The notes beneath the pieces are model-generated. The model was given only the letters and a program-made list of their open reading frames with translations, ran no database searches and was not told the origin of the DNA. DNA of 64,000 bases, from contig NZ_JAPNLM010000005.1 in the NCBI RefSeq assembly GCF_026627255.1, forward strand, positions 305,730 to 369,729, given 5' to 3'. Shown here in pieces: positions 51,155-60,116 of the stretch (position 1 is its first letter; each line of letters opens with the position of its first letter). A program made the translations under genes and the position numbers. This DNA is from Streptomyces antarcticus. Its GTDB lineage: Bacteria > Actinomycetota > Actinomycetes > Streptomycetales > Streptomycetaceae.

Positions 51155-52084
51155 TCACGGGCTGAACGGCCCGCGCCCCAGCTGCTCCCGTACGGGGACG
51201 ACCTCGGGCCGGACCAGGGACCGCCGCTGCCAGTTCGCGCCGTCGACCACCAGGGTGTGGCCGGTGACGAAACGGGCGTACGGCGAGGCCAGGAAGGTGG
51301 CGGCCCAGCCCAGTTCGCGCGGGACGCCCACCCGCAGCGCCGGCTGCCGGGCGTCCTTCGCGTGGGGCGCCGCCCGCTCCAGCCCGTCCCGTACGTCCGC
51401 GGTCATGTCGGCGTGCGGGAACAGGCCGGGGACGAGCCCGTTGACCTGGATGCCGTACGGGCCCCACTCGACGGCCAGGGTCTCCACCAGGTTCTTCACC
51501 CCGGCCTTGGCGGCCGCGCTGTGCGCGAAGCCCGGGCCGCCCGTCCAGGCGTACGACGCGCCGATGTTCACGATGGACCCCGGCGTTCCCGCGGCGAGGT
51601 GGCGGCGGCCGAACGCGCGGGTCATGAACCAGGTGCCGGTCAGGGTGATGTCCACCACCGCCCGCCAGGCGTTCGGGGACAGGTCCTCCGCGGGGGAGGG
51701 GAAGTTGGCGGCCGCGTTGTTGACCAGTACGTCCGGCAGGCCGTGCGCCGCCTGCGCCGCGTCGAAGACCTCCTCGATCCGCTCGGGGTCCCGGATGTCG
51801 CAGACGGCGGCCGTCACCCGGCCCGCGCCGGGGACGGCCGCCAGTTCCGCGCGCGCCGCCTCCAGCCGCGCGGGCCGCCGGCCGGCGATCACCAGGTCGG
51901 CGCCGAGCCGGGCGAACTCGGCGGCGATGGCCTTGCCCAGCCCGGTACCGCCGCCGGTGACCAGGACCACCTGCCCCGCGTACGTCCCGGGGGGCAGGGC
52001 GGCCGCACCGAGCGGCGGCGGCGCGGGCAGCCCGCGCGCGGTGCCGTCCGTGGGGGCGTGGTGGCTCGTGGCGTCGTCCGTCAT
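51155..52084 (-). CDS. SDR oxidoreductase, 2,4-dienoyl-CoA-reductase-like
   Basis: A 309-residue short-chain dehydrogenase/reductase. The cofactor motif is VVLVTGGGTGLGKAIAAEFA with the VIAGRRPARLEAA segment favouring NADPH. NNAAANFPSPAEDLSPNAW and VNIGASYAWTGGPGF follow. The usual YxxxK is replaced by HSAAAK, so the catalytic Tyr is missing while Lys is kept, as in 2,4-dienoyl-CoA reductases (DECR). This fits the surrounding acyl-CoA genes. The ATG at 52084 is chosen over a longer Arg-rich extension. Probably cotranscribed with the TetR gene. Confidence 0.88.
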   Translation of the reverse strand: MTDDATSHHAPTDGTARGLPAPPPLGAAALPPGTYAGQVVLVTGGGTGLGKAIAAEFARLGADLVIAGRRPARLEAARAELAAVPGAGRVTAAVCDIRDPERIEEVFDAAQAAHGLPDVLVNNAAANFPSPAEDLSPNAWRAVVDITLTGTWFMTRAFGRRHLAAGTPGSIVNIGASYAWTGGPGFAHSAAAKAGVKNLVETLAVEWGPYGIQVNGLVPGLFPHADMTADVRDGLERAAPHAKDARQPALRVGVPRELGWAATFLASPYARFVTGHTLVVDGANWQRRSLVRPEVVPVREQLGRGPFSP

Positions 52085-52311
52085 GGGGGCATCGATAGCG
52101 TGCGGACGCGCAGATCGCCATGCCCGTGACGGCATCGGCCCCGCGGGAGGTACGCCGGCCCGCTCGCGCGGGTCCGGATCACCGCGCCGGACCCGCCACC
52201 GGACCGGTTCCGGCAGGAGCCGCCGACCCGGTCGTCGTCGGGGACCGCGAGGGCCGCACCGCGGGCGCTCATCCGGACCCGATCCCTTCCCGCATGGGTT
52301 CCCAGGAGGGC

Positions 52312-52328
52312 AAGCGACCGCTTAGTAT
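52312..52328. promoter_or_regulatory. Operator-promoter for the oxidoreductase-ACAD operon
   Basis: AAGCG-AC-CGCTT (52312-52323) is a 12 bp inverted repeat of the type used by TetR regulators of acyl-CoA dehydrogenase operons. It runs into TAGTAT (52323-52328), a good -10. It lies 43 bp before the oxidoreductase start, in the region divergent from the SDR-TetR operon, so the local TetR could control both. Confidence 0.6.
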
Positions 52329-52370
52329 GCGCCCGGAGCGTGGTTCACCGACGGCGGCTGGAGGCCCCGG

Positions 52371-53354
52371 ATGAAGGCATGGCGAGTACATACCCCCGGA
52401 GAGCCCCGTGAGGCCATGCGCCTCGAAGAGGTTCCGGAACCGGTGCCCGGCGAGGGCGAGGTGAAGCTGCGGGTGCTCGCGGCCAACGTCAACTTCCCCG
52501 ACGCCCTGCTGGCCCGCGGCCAGTACCAGATCAAGCCCCCGCTGCCCTTCACCCCCGGGGTCGAGGTCTGCGCCGAGACCGAGGACGGCCGCCGCGTCAT
52601 CGCCAACCCCAGCCTCCCGCACGGCGGTTTCGCCGAGTACGTCACCGCGCCCGCCCGCGCCCTGCTCCCCGCCCCCGACTCCCTCGACGACGCCGAGGCC
52701 GCCGCCCTGCACATCGGCTACCAGACCGGCTGGTTCGGCCTGCACCGCCGGGCCCGCCTCCAGCGCGGCGAGACCCTCCTCGTGCACGCCGCCGCGGGCG
52801 GGGTCGGCAGCGCCGCCGTCCAGCTCGGCAAGGCCGCCGGGGCCACCGTCATCGGCGTCGTCGGCGGCAAGGCCAAGGTGCGCACCGCCGAGGAACTCGG
52901 CTGCGACCTGGTGATCGACCGCGAGACGGAGGACCCCGCCGGGATCGCCGCCCGCGTCAAGGAGTTCACCGGCGGCCACGGCGCCGACGTGGTCTACGAC
53001 CCGGTCGGCGGCGACGCCTACACGGCCTCCGCCAAGTGCGTTGCCTTTGAAGGCCGGATCGTCGTCGTCGGCTTCGCCGGCGGCACCGTCCCCACCCCCG
53101 CGCTCAACCACGCGCTCGTGAAGAACTACGCCGTCCTCGGCCTCCACTGGGGGCTGTACGCGATCAAGGAGCCCGCCGCGATCGGAGCCTGCCACGCCGA
53201 GCTGACCCGCCTCGCCGCCGAAGGCGCCATCAAACCGCTGGTCAGCGAGCGGGTCCCGTTCGCCGGGGCCGCCGACGCCGTGCAACGCGTCGCCGACGGC
53301 ACCACCACCGGCCGGCTGGTCGTCGTACCGGCCCTGGACGGAGGAGCACGATGA
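52371..53354 (+). CDS. NADPH:quinone oxidoreductase family (MDR) protein
   Basis: A 327-residue medium-chain reductase without zinc. MKAWRVHTPGEPREAMRLEE, ANVNFPDALLARGQYQIKPP and FTPGVEVCAETEDG open it. The cofactor motif is HAAAGGVGSAAVQLGKAAGA, and ADVVYDPVGGDAY with IVVVGFAGGTVP are family markers. It reduces quinones or enoyl groups with NADPH. Its stop overlaps the next start (ATGA), so it is coupled to the acyl-CoA dehydrogenase and probably reduces an intermediate of the same pathway. Confidence 0.9.
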   Translation: MKAWRVHTPGEPREAMRLEEVPEPVPGEGEVKLRVLAANVNFPDALLARGQYQIKPPLPFTPGVEVCAETEDGRRVIANPSLPHGGFAEYVTAPARALLPAPDSLDDAEAAALHIGYQTGWFGLHRRARLQRGETLLVHAAAGGVGSAAVQLGKAAGATVIGVVGGKAKVRTAEELGCDLVIDRETEDPAGIAARVKEFTGGHGADVVYDPVGGDAYTASAKCVAFEGRIVVVGFAGGTVPTPALNHALVKNYAVLGLHWGLYAIKEPAAIGACHAELTRLAAEGAIKPLVSERVPFAGAADAVQRVADGTTTGRLVVVPALDGGAR

Positions 53355-54541
53355 CCGCCACCGCCGGGGAACTGCGCACCCGGGTCGCGGACCTGCTCGC
53401 CGCGCACCCGCCCGCAGGCACGCCCCGTACGGACTTCCTGCGCGCCCGGTTCGACGCCGGGCTCGCCTGGGTCCACTACCCCGAGGGCCTCGGCGGACTC
53501 GGCGCCCCCCGCTCCCTCCAGGTTGTCGTCGACGCCGAACTGGAGGCCGCGGGCGCCCCCGACAACGACCCGCGCCGCATCGGCATCGGCCTCGGCATGG
53601 CCGCCCCCACCCTCCTCGCGTACGGCACCGAGGAGCAGAAGCGCCGCTTTCTGCGCCCGCTGTGGATGGGGGAAGAAGTCTGGTGCCAGCTCTTCAGCGA
53701 GCCCGGCGCCGGCTCCGACCTCGCCGCGCTCGGCACCCGCGCCGTCCTTGACGAGGCCGCCGGGGAATGGGTGGTGGACGGCCAGAAGGTGTGGACGTCC
53801 AGTGCCCACACGGCCCGCTGGGCCATCCTGATCGCCCGCACCGACCCGGCGCTCCCCAAGCACCGGGGCATCACCTACTTCCTCTGCGACATGCACGCCC
53901 CCGGCGTCGAGGTCCGGCCGCTGCGCCAGATCACCGGCGAGGCCGAGTTCAACGAGGTGTTCCTCACCGGCGTCCGCATCCCCGACGCCCACCGCCTCGG
54001 ACCCGTCGGCGAGGGCTGGGCGGTCGCCCGCACCACCCTGATGAACGAACGCGTCTCCATCGGCGGCATGCGCATCCCGCGCGAGGGCGGCATGATCGCC
54101 CCGGTCGCCTCCGCCTGGCGCGAGCGCCCCGCCCTGCGCACCCACGCGCTCCACCAGCGCCTGCTGGAGCTGTGGGTCGAAGCGGAGGTGGCCCGGCTCA
54201 CCGGCGAGCGGCTGCGCCAGCAGCTCGTCGCCGGACAGCCCGGCCCCGAGGGGTCGGGCATGAAGCTCACCTTCGCCCGGCTCAACCAGGAGATCAGCGG
54301 CCTGGAAGTCGAACTCCTCGGCGAGGAGGGCCTCCTGTACGAGGACTGGACCATGAGCCGGCCCGAACACGTCGACTTCACCGGCCGCGACGCCGGATAC
54401 CGCTACCTGCGCGCCAAGGGCAACAGCATCGAGGGCGGCACCAGCGAAATCCTCCTCAACATCGTCGCCGAACGCGTCCTCGGCCTGCCCGCCGAACCGC
54501 GCGACGACAAGGACCTCGCCTGGAAGGACCTGGCCCGATGA
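53351..54541 (+). CDS. Acyl-CoA dehydrogenase (subunit with intact catalytic region)
   Basis: A 396-residue acyl-CoA dehydrogenase. FAD/substrate blocks are WCQLFSEPGAGSDLAALGTR, EWVVDGQKVWTSSAHTARWA and EVFLTGVRIPDAHRLGPVGE. The C terminus has KGNSIEGGTSEILLNIVAER, which carries the usual catalytic Glu region. It overlaps the next ACAD gene by 4 bp (ATGA). Paired ACAD genes of this kind encode heterotetramers (alpha2beta2) in actinobacterial steroid and branched-chain degradation, so a complex with the next product is likely. Confidence 0.92.
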   Translation: MTATAGELRTRVADLLAAHPPAGTPRTDFLRARFDAGLAWVHYPEGLGGLGAPRSLQVVVDAELEAAGAPDNDPRRIGIGLGMAAPTLLAYGTEEQKRRFLRPLWMGEEVWCQLFSEPGAGSDLAALGTRAVLDEAAGEWVVDGQKVWTSSAHTARWAILIARTDPALPKHRGITYFLCDMHAPGVEVRPLRQITGEAEFNEVFLTGVRIPDAHRLGPVGEGWAVARTTLMNERVSIGGMRIPREGGMIAPVASAWRERPALRTHALHQRLLELWVEAEVARLTGERLRQQLVAGQPGPEGSGMKLTFARLNQEISGLEVELLGEEGLLYEDWTMSRPEHVDFTGRDAGYRYLRAKGNSIEGGTSEILLNIVAERVLGLPAEPRDDKDLAWKDLAR

Positions 54542-55662
54542 CCGACTCGCCCCTCCCGAGCGCCCCCCTCGACCTGCTCTACTCCGAGACCGAAGAGGAA
54601 CTCCGCGCAGCCGTACGGTCGTTGCTCGCCGACCGCTGCGACGCCGCGACCGTCCTCGCCCGGGCCGAGAGCGGCCGCCCGCACGACCCGGCCCTGTGGG
54701 ACACCCTCGCCACGGGGATCGGCGCCGCCGGGCTCCTGGTCCCCGAGAAGCTCGGCGGCCAGGGCGCGAGCCACCGCGAGGCCGCCGTCGTCCTGGAGGA
54801 ACTGGGCCGGGCGGTCGCGCCCCTGCCCTACCTCACCAGCTCCGTACTCGCGACGGAGATCCTGCTCGCCTGCGACACGGCGGACGTCGCGCCGCTGCTG
54901 CGGGAGCTGGCCTCCGGCCGGCAGGTGTGCGCGCCGGCCGTACCGCTTACTCTCGCCCCGGGCGCGCCCCTGCCGGCCCTGATCCGCGACGGCGGCGGGG
55001 GAGTGCTGACCGGCACCGCCACCTCCGTGGCGGACGCGGCCGCCGCCGACGTCCTGCTGGTGCTCGCCGACACCGGGCTGTACGCCGTACCGGCGGCCTC
55101 CGCCGAACTGACGCCCCTCGTACCGCTGGACCTGACCCGCCCGCTCGCCCGGGTCACCCTCGACGCCGCCGCCGGAACCCGGCTCGCGGACCCGGTAACG
55201 GCCCGGGCCGCGGTGGCCGGCGCGCTGCTCTCCGGGGCCGGGCTGCTGGCCTCCGAACAGCTCGGGATCGCCGAATGGTGCCTGACGCAGACCGTGGGGT
55301 ACGTACGGGGCCGCCACCAGTTCAACCGGCCCGTCGGCTCCTTCCAGGCCCTCAAGCACCGCCTCGCCCGGCTCTGGCTCGACGTGGCGTCCGCCCGCGC
55401 CGCCGCCCGGGCCGCGGCCGACGCGCTGGCCACCGGGTCGCCCGACGCGCCCCTGACGGTGGCCGTCGCCCAGGCCTACTGCTCGGGCGTCGCCGTCCGG
55501 GCCGCGGAGGAGTGCGTCCAGCTGCACGGCGGCATCGGCATGACCTGGGAACACCCGGCCCACCTCTACCTCAAGCGCGCCAAGGCCGACTCCCTGGCCC
55601 TCGGCACGGCCGGCCACCATCGGGGGCTGGTCGCCGACTTCGCGGAACTCCCCGCGCCGTAG
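54538..55662 (+). CDS. Acyl-CoA dehydrogenase (second subunit)
   Basis: A 374-residue acyl-CoA dehydrogenase-like protein. LLVPEKLGGQGASHREAAVV, the helical C-terminal domain with YVRGRHQFNRPVGSFQALKH and CVQLHGGIGMTWEHPAHLYL are typical. The middle domain is degenerate: the SEPGAGSD FAD motif is not visible. It also lacks the I/Y-E-G-T Glu segment found in the upstream partner. This asymmetric pairing is the hallmark of alpha2beta2 acyl-CoA dehydrogenases. The ATG overlaps the previous stop. Confidence 0.9.
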   Translation: MTDSPLPSAPLDLLYSETEEELRAAVRSLLADRCDAATVLARAESGRPHDPALWDTLATGIGAAGLLVPEKLGGQGASHREAAVVLEELGRAVAPLPYLTSSVLATEILLACDTADVAPLLRELASGRQVCAPAVPLTLAPGAPLPALIRDGGGGVLTGTATSVADAAAADVLLVLADTGLYAVPAASAELTPLVPLDLTRPLARVTLDAAAGTRLADPVTARAAVAGALLSGAGLLASEQLGIAEWCLTQTVGYVRGRHQFNRPVGSFQALKHRLARLWLDVASARAAARAAADALATGSPDAPLTVAVAQAYCSGVAVRAAEECVQLHGGIGMTWEHPAHLYLKRAKADSLALGTAGHHRGLVADFAELPAP

Positions 55663-55713
55663 CCGGTGCCGGGGCCCCCGACGGACACCGCCGGGGGCCC
55701 TCGACGGGGCCCG

Positions 55714-56640
55714 TCAGTCAGCGGCGGCGGGCGGGCGGTGGGTGCGGAACGTACGCCGGTACACGTCCGGGGGCACGCCGAGCGCGCGGTGGAAGTGGCG
55801 GCGCAGGGTGGTGGCGGTGCCCATGCCGGTGCGGGAGGCGATGAGTTCGATGCTGTCGTCGGTGGTTTCCAGGAGCTCCTGGGCCCGGTGGACGCGCTGG
55901 GTGTGCAGCCAGCGCAGCGGGGTGGTGCCGGTCGCGGCGGTGAAGCGGCGGGTCAGGTTCCGGGTGCTCATGTTCATCCGGCGGGCCAGGTCGGGCACGG
56001 TCAGCGGCTCGTCCAGCCGCCCGCCCATCCAGTGCAGCAGCTCCGAGAGCGCGTGGCCGGTGTCGGCGGCCGGCGGGGCGGCGATGAACTGGGCCTGCCC
56101 GCCCGCGCGGCGGGCCGGAACCACCAGCCGGCGGGCCAGCGCGTTGGCGACGGCAGCGCCGTGGTCGGCGGTGACGAGGTGCAGGCACAGGTCCATCCCG
56201 GCGGCCTTGCCCGCGGAGGTCAGCACGCCCCGGTCGTCGATGTAGAGGACGTCCGGATCGACCTCGACCCGGGGGTAGCGGGCCGCGAGCGCGGCGGTGT
56301 GCTCCCAGTGGGTGGTGGCCCGGCGGCCGTCCAGCACGCCCGCGGCGGCCAGCACGAACGCCCCCGTGCACAGCGAGACGACCCGGGCCCCCCGGTCATG
56401 GGCCGCCCGTACGGCCTCCACCAGGTCGCCCGGCAGGCCTGCGTCGACATCGGCGCAGGCCGGGACGACGACGGTGTCCGCCTCCGCGAGGGCGTCGAAG
56501 CCGTGAGGGGTGTCGACGCGCAGCCAGCCGCCGAGCCGGGCCCCGCGCGGCCCGCACACCCGGAAGTCGTACCAGGCGTCGGTCAGCCCGCGGTCCACGC
56601 CGAACACCTCGCAGGCCGCGGCGGCCTCGAACAGCATCAC
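55714..56640 (-). CDS. GlxA-type AraC regulator with shortened N terminus
   Basis: About 308 residues: a DJ-1/PfpI-like ligand domain (EAAAACEVFGVDRGLTDAWY, ARVVSLCTGAFVLAAAGVLD and HTAALAARYPRVEVDPDVLY) followed by an AraC DNA-binding domain (PLTVPDLARRMNMSTRNLTR, RFTAATGTTPLRWL, STRNL and SRTGMGTATTLRRHF). The family normally has 12-15 more N-terminal residues forming the first strand (R-V-A-V-L type). Here the only starts are GTG 56640/ATG 56637, directly at the junction with a truncated gene on the other strand. The first strand seems lost to a deletion. Activity uncertain. Confidence 0.8.
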   Translation of the reverse strand: MMLFEAAAACEVFGVDRGLTDAWYDFRVCGPRGARLGGWLRVDTPHGFDALAEADTVVVPACADVDAGLPGDLVEAVRAAHDRGARVVSLCTGAFVLAAAGVLDGRRATTHWEHTAALAARYPRVEVDPDVLYIDDRGVLTSAGKAAGMDLCLHLVTADHGAAVANALARRLVVPARRAGGQAQFIAAPPAADTGHALSELLHWMGGRLDEPLTVPDLARRMNMSTRNLTRRFTAATGTTPLRWLHTQRVHRAQELLETTDDSIELIASRTGMGTATTLRRHFHRALGVPPDVYRRTFRTHRPPAAAD

Positions 56641-57190
56641 GGTCGCGATCGCCCTCGACAGCTGGCACCCGACCGACGGAACCCGCAAGACGGTCCGCCG
56701 CAACGCCGGCCGGCACCTCGTCTTCACCGGCAACCGCCTGGTTCGGCCCGAAGGCCCCCCACAGACCTCCACCTGGGACTTCCCGCCCCCGCTGGGCACC
56801 CGGAAGGTCACCGCGCTCTCCACGGCCGACCAGGTCACCATCTCCCGCCACCTGCGGGTCCCGGAGATCCACGTCCGCATCAACGAGGAGCCCCTGCTCG
56901 ACCTGGGCGACCCCGCGACGCCCCCGCCCACGGCCGTGGACGCCGACGGGCGCTCGGCGCAGACGTTCGTCGTCGACGTGGTCGCGACCCGGGCCGGCGC
57001 CCACCGCCGGGCGACGGCGTCCGGCCGAGACATCTACGCGGTCACCGCGCCCCTCGTCGTGGAGGCCGCCGTACGGATCCTGGACGGCCGCAGCGCCCGG
57101 ACCGGCGTGGCCGCGGCGGGCGAACTCTTCGACGCCCCGGACTTCCTGCGGGCACTCGCCCCCACCCACCTGACGTACACCGGAACCTAG
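56640..57190 (+). pseudogene. 5'-truncated saccharopine dehydrogenase-like gene
   Basis: The C-terminal half of a saccharopine dehydrogenase/trans-acting enoyl-reductase-like protein is readable: IALDSWHPTDGTRKTVRRNA, TSTWDFPPPLGTRKVTALST, VPEIHVRINEEPLLDL, YAVTAPLVVEAAVRILDGRS and GELFDAPDFLRALAPTHL. The Rossmann half and any start codon are missing. The frame begins exactly where the neighbouring GlxA gene loses its first residues, so one deletion probably removed the 5' ends of both divergent genes and their promoters. Confidence 0.78.
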
Positions 57191-57309
57191 GGGGTGCCGT
57201 CAAAGCCCGGTCCGGCCGGCGCCGCGGGCGCCCGCGTCCTCCAGGACCCGGGGCGCCTCGTCAGCGGCTCCGGGCCGGCCGGCCCCGCTCAACCCGCCGC
57301 AGCGGCGTG

Positions 57310-58416
57310 CTAAGAGCGGACGGTGGCGCCCGCCTCCTGTTCCGGTTCTTCCGGCGCGTCGCCGAGCTGCTCGCGGAGGTAGTTCCAGACCACCGCGATC
57401 AGGGCCGCCACCGGTACCGCGAGCAGGGCGCCCACCACGCCCGCCAGGCTGCCGCCCAGGGTTACGGCCAGCAGGACCATCGCCGCGTGCAGGCCGAGCC
57501 CGCGGCTCTGGATCATGGGCTGGAAGACGTTGCCCTCGAGCTGCTGCACCACGACGATGATCGCCAGCACGATCAGCGCGTCCGTCGGGCCGTTCGACAC
57601 CAAGGCGATGAGCACCGCCACGAAACCGGCGAACAGGGCACCCACGATCGGCACGAACGCCGACACGAAGGTCAGCACCGCCAGCGGAAGCACCAGCGGC
57701 ACTCCCACGATCCACAGGCCGAGGCCGATGAACACGGCGTCGAGCAGACCGACGAAGGCCTGGGAGCGCACGAACGCGCCCAGGGTGTCCCACGCGCGCG
57801 AGGCCACGACGGGGACGTCGGTGGCGAGCCGGCCGGGGAGCTGGCGGGTGAGCCACGGCAGGAACCGCGGCCCGTCCTTGAGGAAGAAGAACATCAGGAA
57901 GACGGACAGGACCGCGGTGACCACGCCGTTGACCACGGTGCCCACCCCCGTGACGACCGTGGTGAGCATGCTGCCGACGCTGTCCTGGATGCGGGCGACC
58001 GCGGTGTCGATGGCACTGGTGATCTGGTCGTCGCCGATGTTCAGCGGCGGCCCGGCGGCCCACTCGCGCAGCCGCTGGATGCCCTCGACCACGCCGTCGG
58101 CCAGTTCGCCGGACTGGGAGGCCACCGGCACCGCGATCAGCGCCACGATGCCCGCGGCGACGAGCAGGAACAGTACGGTCACCACCGCCGACGCCATCGC
58201 GGGCGGCCAGCCGCGCCGGCGCAGGAAGTTGGCCACGGGCCAGGTCAGGGTCGTGAGGAACAGGGCGACTATGAGCGGCCAGACGACCGACCACATCCTG
58301 CCCAGCACCCACAGGGCCACGGCGGCCATGGCGAGGACCAGCAGCAACTCGACGGAGACGCGCGCCGATGTTCTGAGCGCGGCGGCGGCCTTGGTGGAAC
58401 TCAATGTGGCAGGCAT
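57310..58416 (-). CDS. AI-2E-family transporter
   Basis: A 368-residue integral membrane protein with about eight hydrophobic segments. PLIVALFLTTLTWPVANFLR, FLMFFFLKDGPRFLPWL, VLTFVSAFVPIVGALFAGFV and VVQQLEGNVFQPMIQSRGLG are the family signature blocks. Some members export autoinducer-2; most actinobacterial ones have unknown substrates, with roles such as ion antiport reported in the family. The ATG at 58416 has a basic-free short N terminus. Monocistronic. Confidence 0.9.
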   Translation of the reverse strand: MPATLSSTKAAAALRTSARVSVELLLVLAMAAVALWVLGRMWSVVWPLIVALFLTTLTWPVANFLRRRGWPPAMASAVVTVLFLLVAAGIVALIAVPVASQSGELADGVVEGIQRLREWAAGPPLNIGDDQITSAIDTAVARIQDSVGSMLTTVVTGVGTVVNGVVTAVLSVFLMFFFLKDGPRFLPWLTRQLPGRLATDVPVVASRAWDTLGAFVRSQAFVGLLDAVFIGLGLWIVGVPLVLPLAVLTFVSAFVPIVGALFAGFVAVLIALVSNGPTDALIVLAIIVVVQQLEGNVFQPMIQSRGLGLHAAMVLLAVTLGGSLAGVVGALLAVPVAALIAVVWNYLREQLGDAPEEPEQEAGATVRS

Positions 58417-58524
58417 GGGGTCACCCTAGGGGTAGTGCCCGGCCGTGTCGGCAGCGGTGGGTCGGGTCCGCTCCGGACCCTCCGCGCCCTCTGCCGCGCC
58501 CGGCGGCGTACGGGCGGGGCGGGG

Positions 58525-58812
58525 TCACGCCTCGACCACGGCGACGACGCGTCCGGCACCCGGGGGCAGGACTTCGACTTCCACCTCCACCGCCGCGTGA
58601 TCGAGATCAACGACGGAGTGCCGGCCCTGCGCGGGTACCGTTCCCCGCAGGTACAGGCGGCGGAGGCCGGTGCGGTCGCGGACCGCGGTGAAGCCGGCAC
58701 CCCGGAAGGGAACGCGGAAGTGGAAGCAGCGGTTCTTGTCGCGGCCGTCGCCGCGAAGCGAGCGGGCGACGCGCCCGGCGGAGCGGAGGCGCCTCCCGCC
58801 GCCGGTACGCAC
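58525..58812 (-). CDS. Small hypothetical protein
   Basis: A 95-residue product. After an Arg-rich start it reads KNRCFHFRVPFRGAGFTAVR, LRRLYLRGTVPAQGRHSVVD and LDHAAVEVEVEVLPPGAGRV, ending VVAVVEA. The alternating hydrophobic pattern suggests beta strands, and third codon positions are strongly G/C on this strand. The start (GTG at 58812) is uncertain; a later start is possible. No family recognised. It lies between the AI-2E gene (same strand) and the divergent P450. Confidence 0.45.
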   Translation of the reverse strand: MRTGGGRRLRSAGRVARSLRGDGRDKNRCFHFRVPFRGAGFTAVRDRTGLRRLYLRGTVPAQGRHSVVDLDHAAVEVEVEVLPPGAGRVVAVVEA

Positions 58813-58937
58813 TCCCGCAGGGGGGACCTCCAGGCGGAGACCGCGTGGCTCCTGCTCGTGACGCGCGCCTACCTCCGCCGCCGGCCCCGGGACACCGCCG
58901 CGGCCGAGCCGTCCGCCACGGCCGCCGGATCGGTATC

Positions 58938-60116
58938 ATGACCGACCCCCTGCACGATCCCGGCTTCTTCCGCGACCCGTACGCGACCTACGACCGCCTG
59001 CGCGGAGCGGCGCCGGTCCAGAAGGTCCCCACCGGGTCCGAGGGGCACTACTCGTACCTCGTCACCGGCCACGCCGAGGCCCGGCAGGCCTTCGCCGACC
59101 CCCGTCTGTCCAAGGACACGGCACGCTTCTTCGCCGGCCAGGCCTCCCGCCGGAACCTGCACCCGGCCGTGTCCCGGAACATGCTCGCGAGCGACCCGCC
59201 CCAACACACCCGGCAGCGCGGGGTGGCGGCCGGGCTCTTCACCGCGGGCCCCGTCGCGCGGCTGCGCCCGTACATCGAGCAGGTCGTCGACGGCCTGCTC
59301 GACGGCTGGGAGCCGGGCACCCGCGTCGACCTCGTGGAAGGCCTGGCCGCACCCCTTCCCGTCACCGTCATCTGCCAACTGCTCGGTGTGCCCCGGGACG
59401 ACCGCGCCATGGTCTCCCGATGGTCGAACGAACTGTTCGCCGCAGGCCGGCCGGACCGCATCGACGCCGCCTCGCACGCCATCGGCGACTACATGACCGG
59501 CCTCGTCGCGTCCGCGCGCCGCGCACCAGGCGAAAGCCTTCTGCACCTGCTGATCCAACAGGGCGACGAAGGACCGCTGGACCCGGACGAGGTCGTCTCC
59601 CTGGCCGTGCTCCTGCTCGTGGCCGGCCACGAGACGACGACCAACTTCATCGCCAACGCCGTCCTGGCCCTCATCCAGCACCCCGAGTCCCTCGCCCGGC
59701 TGAGCCGGGACCCCGACCTGATCGCCGGCTCCCTCGACGAACTGCTGCGCTTCGACTCCCCGGTCGGGATCGCGACCTTCCGCTACAGCACCGAAGCGCT
59801 CCGGCTCGGCGGTACCGACATCCCCGAGGGCGCTGCGGTCCTCATCGCCCCCGGAGCCGCCAACCGCGATCCGGCCCGCTTCGCGGAGCCGCACCGGCTC
59901 GACCTGGACCGGAGCGGAGCCGCCGGCCACCTCGCGTTCGGGCACGGAATCCACCGCTGCCTGGGTGCGCCGCTCGCGCTGGCCGAGGCGGAGATCGCGC
60001 TCCGGGCGATCGTCACCCGCTTCCCGGGGATGCGGCCGGCCGTCCCGGGCGAGGACCTCGAATGGCGGCAGACCCGCCTGATGCGCGGTCTCCAGGCCCT
60101 GCCCGTCGTCCTGTAG
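58938..60116 (+). CDS. Cytochrome P450
   Basis: A 392-residue soluble bacterial P450. The I-helix oxygen-binding motif is LLVAGHETTTNFIANAV, the K-helix ExxR is in DELLRFDSPVG, and the haem-thiolate loop is AFGHGIHRCLGAPLALAEAE with the ligand Cys. DPPQHTRQRGVAAGLFT is the C-helix block. It should hydroxylate a small molecule using ferredoxin partners, none of which are nearby. The ATG at 58938 matches the conserved N terminus (DPGFFRDPYATYDRLR). No ribosome-binding site is clear. Confidence 0.93.
   Translation: MTDPLHDPGFFRDPYATYDRLRGAAPVQKVPTGSEGHYSYLVTGHAEARQAFADPRLSKDTARFFAGQASRRNLHPAVSRNMLASDPPQHTRQRGVAAGLFTAGPVARLRPYIEQVVDGLLDGWEPGTRVDLVEGLAAPLPVTVICQLLGVPRDDRAMVSRWSNELFAAGRPDRIDAASHAIGDYMTGLVASARRAPGESLLHLLIQQGDEGPLDPDEVVSLAVLLLVAGHETTTNFIANAVLALIQHPESLARLSRDPDLIAGSLDELLRFDSPVGIATFRYSTEALRLGGTDIPEGAAVLIAPGAANRDPARFAEPHRLDLDRSGAAGHLAFGHGIHRCLGAPLALAEAEIALRAIVTRFPGMRPAVPGEDLEWRQTRLMRGLQALPVVL

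Noticed and set aside
55666..58941. 1,091-codon open frame on the plus strand
   Set aside because: Antisense to GlxA and AI-2E genes and out of frame with the saccharopine-dehydrogenase remnant; no motifs.
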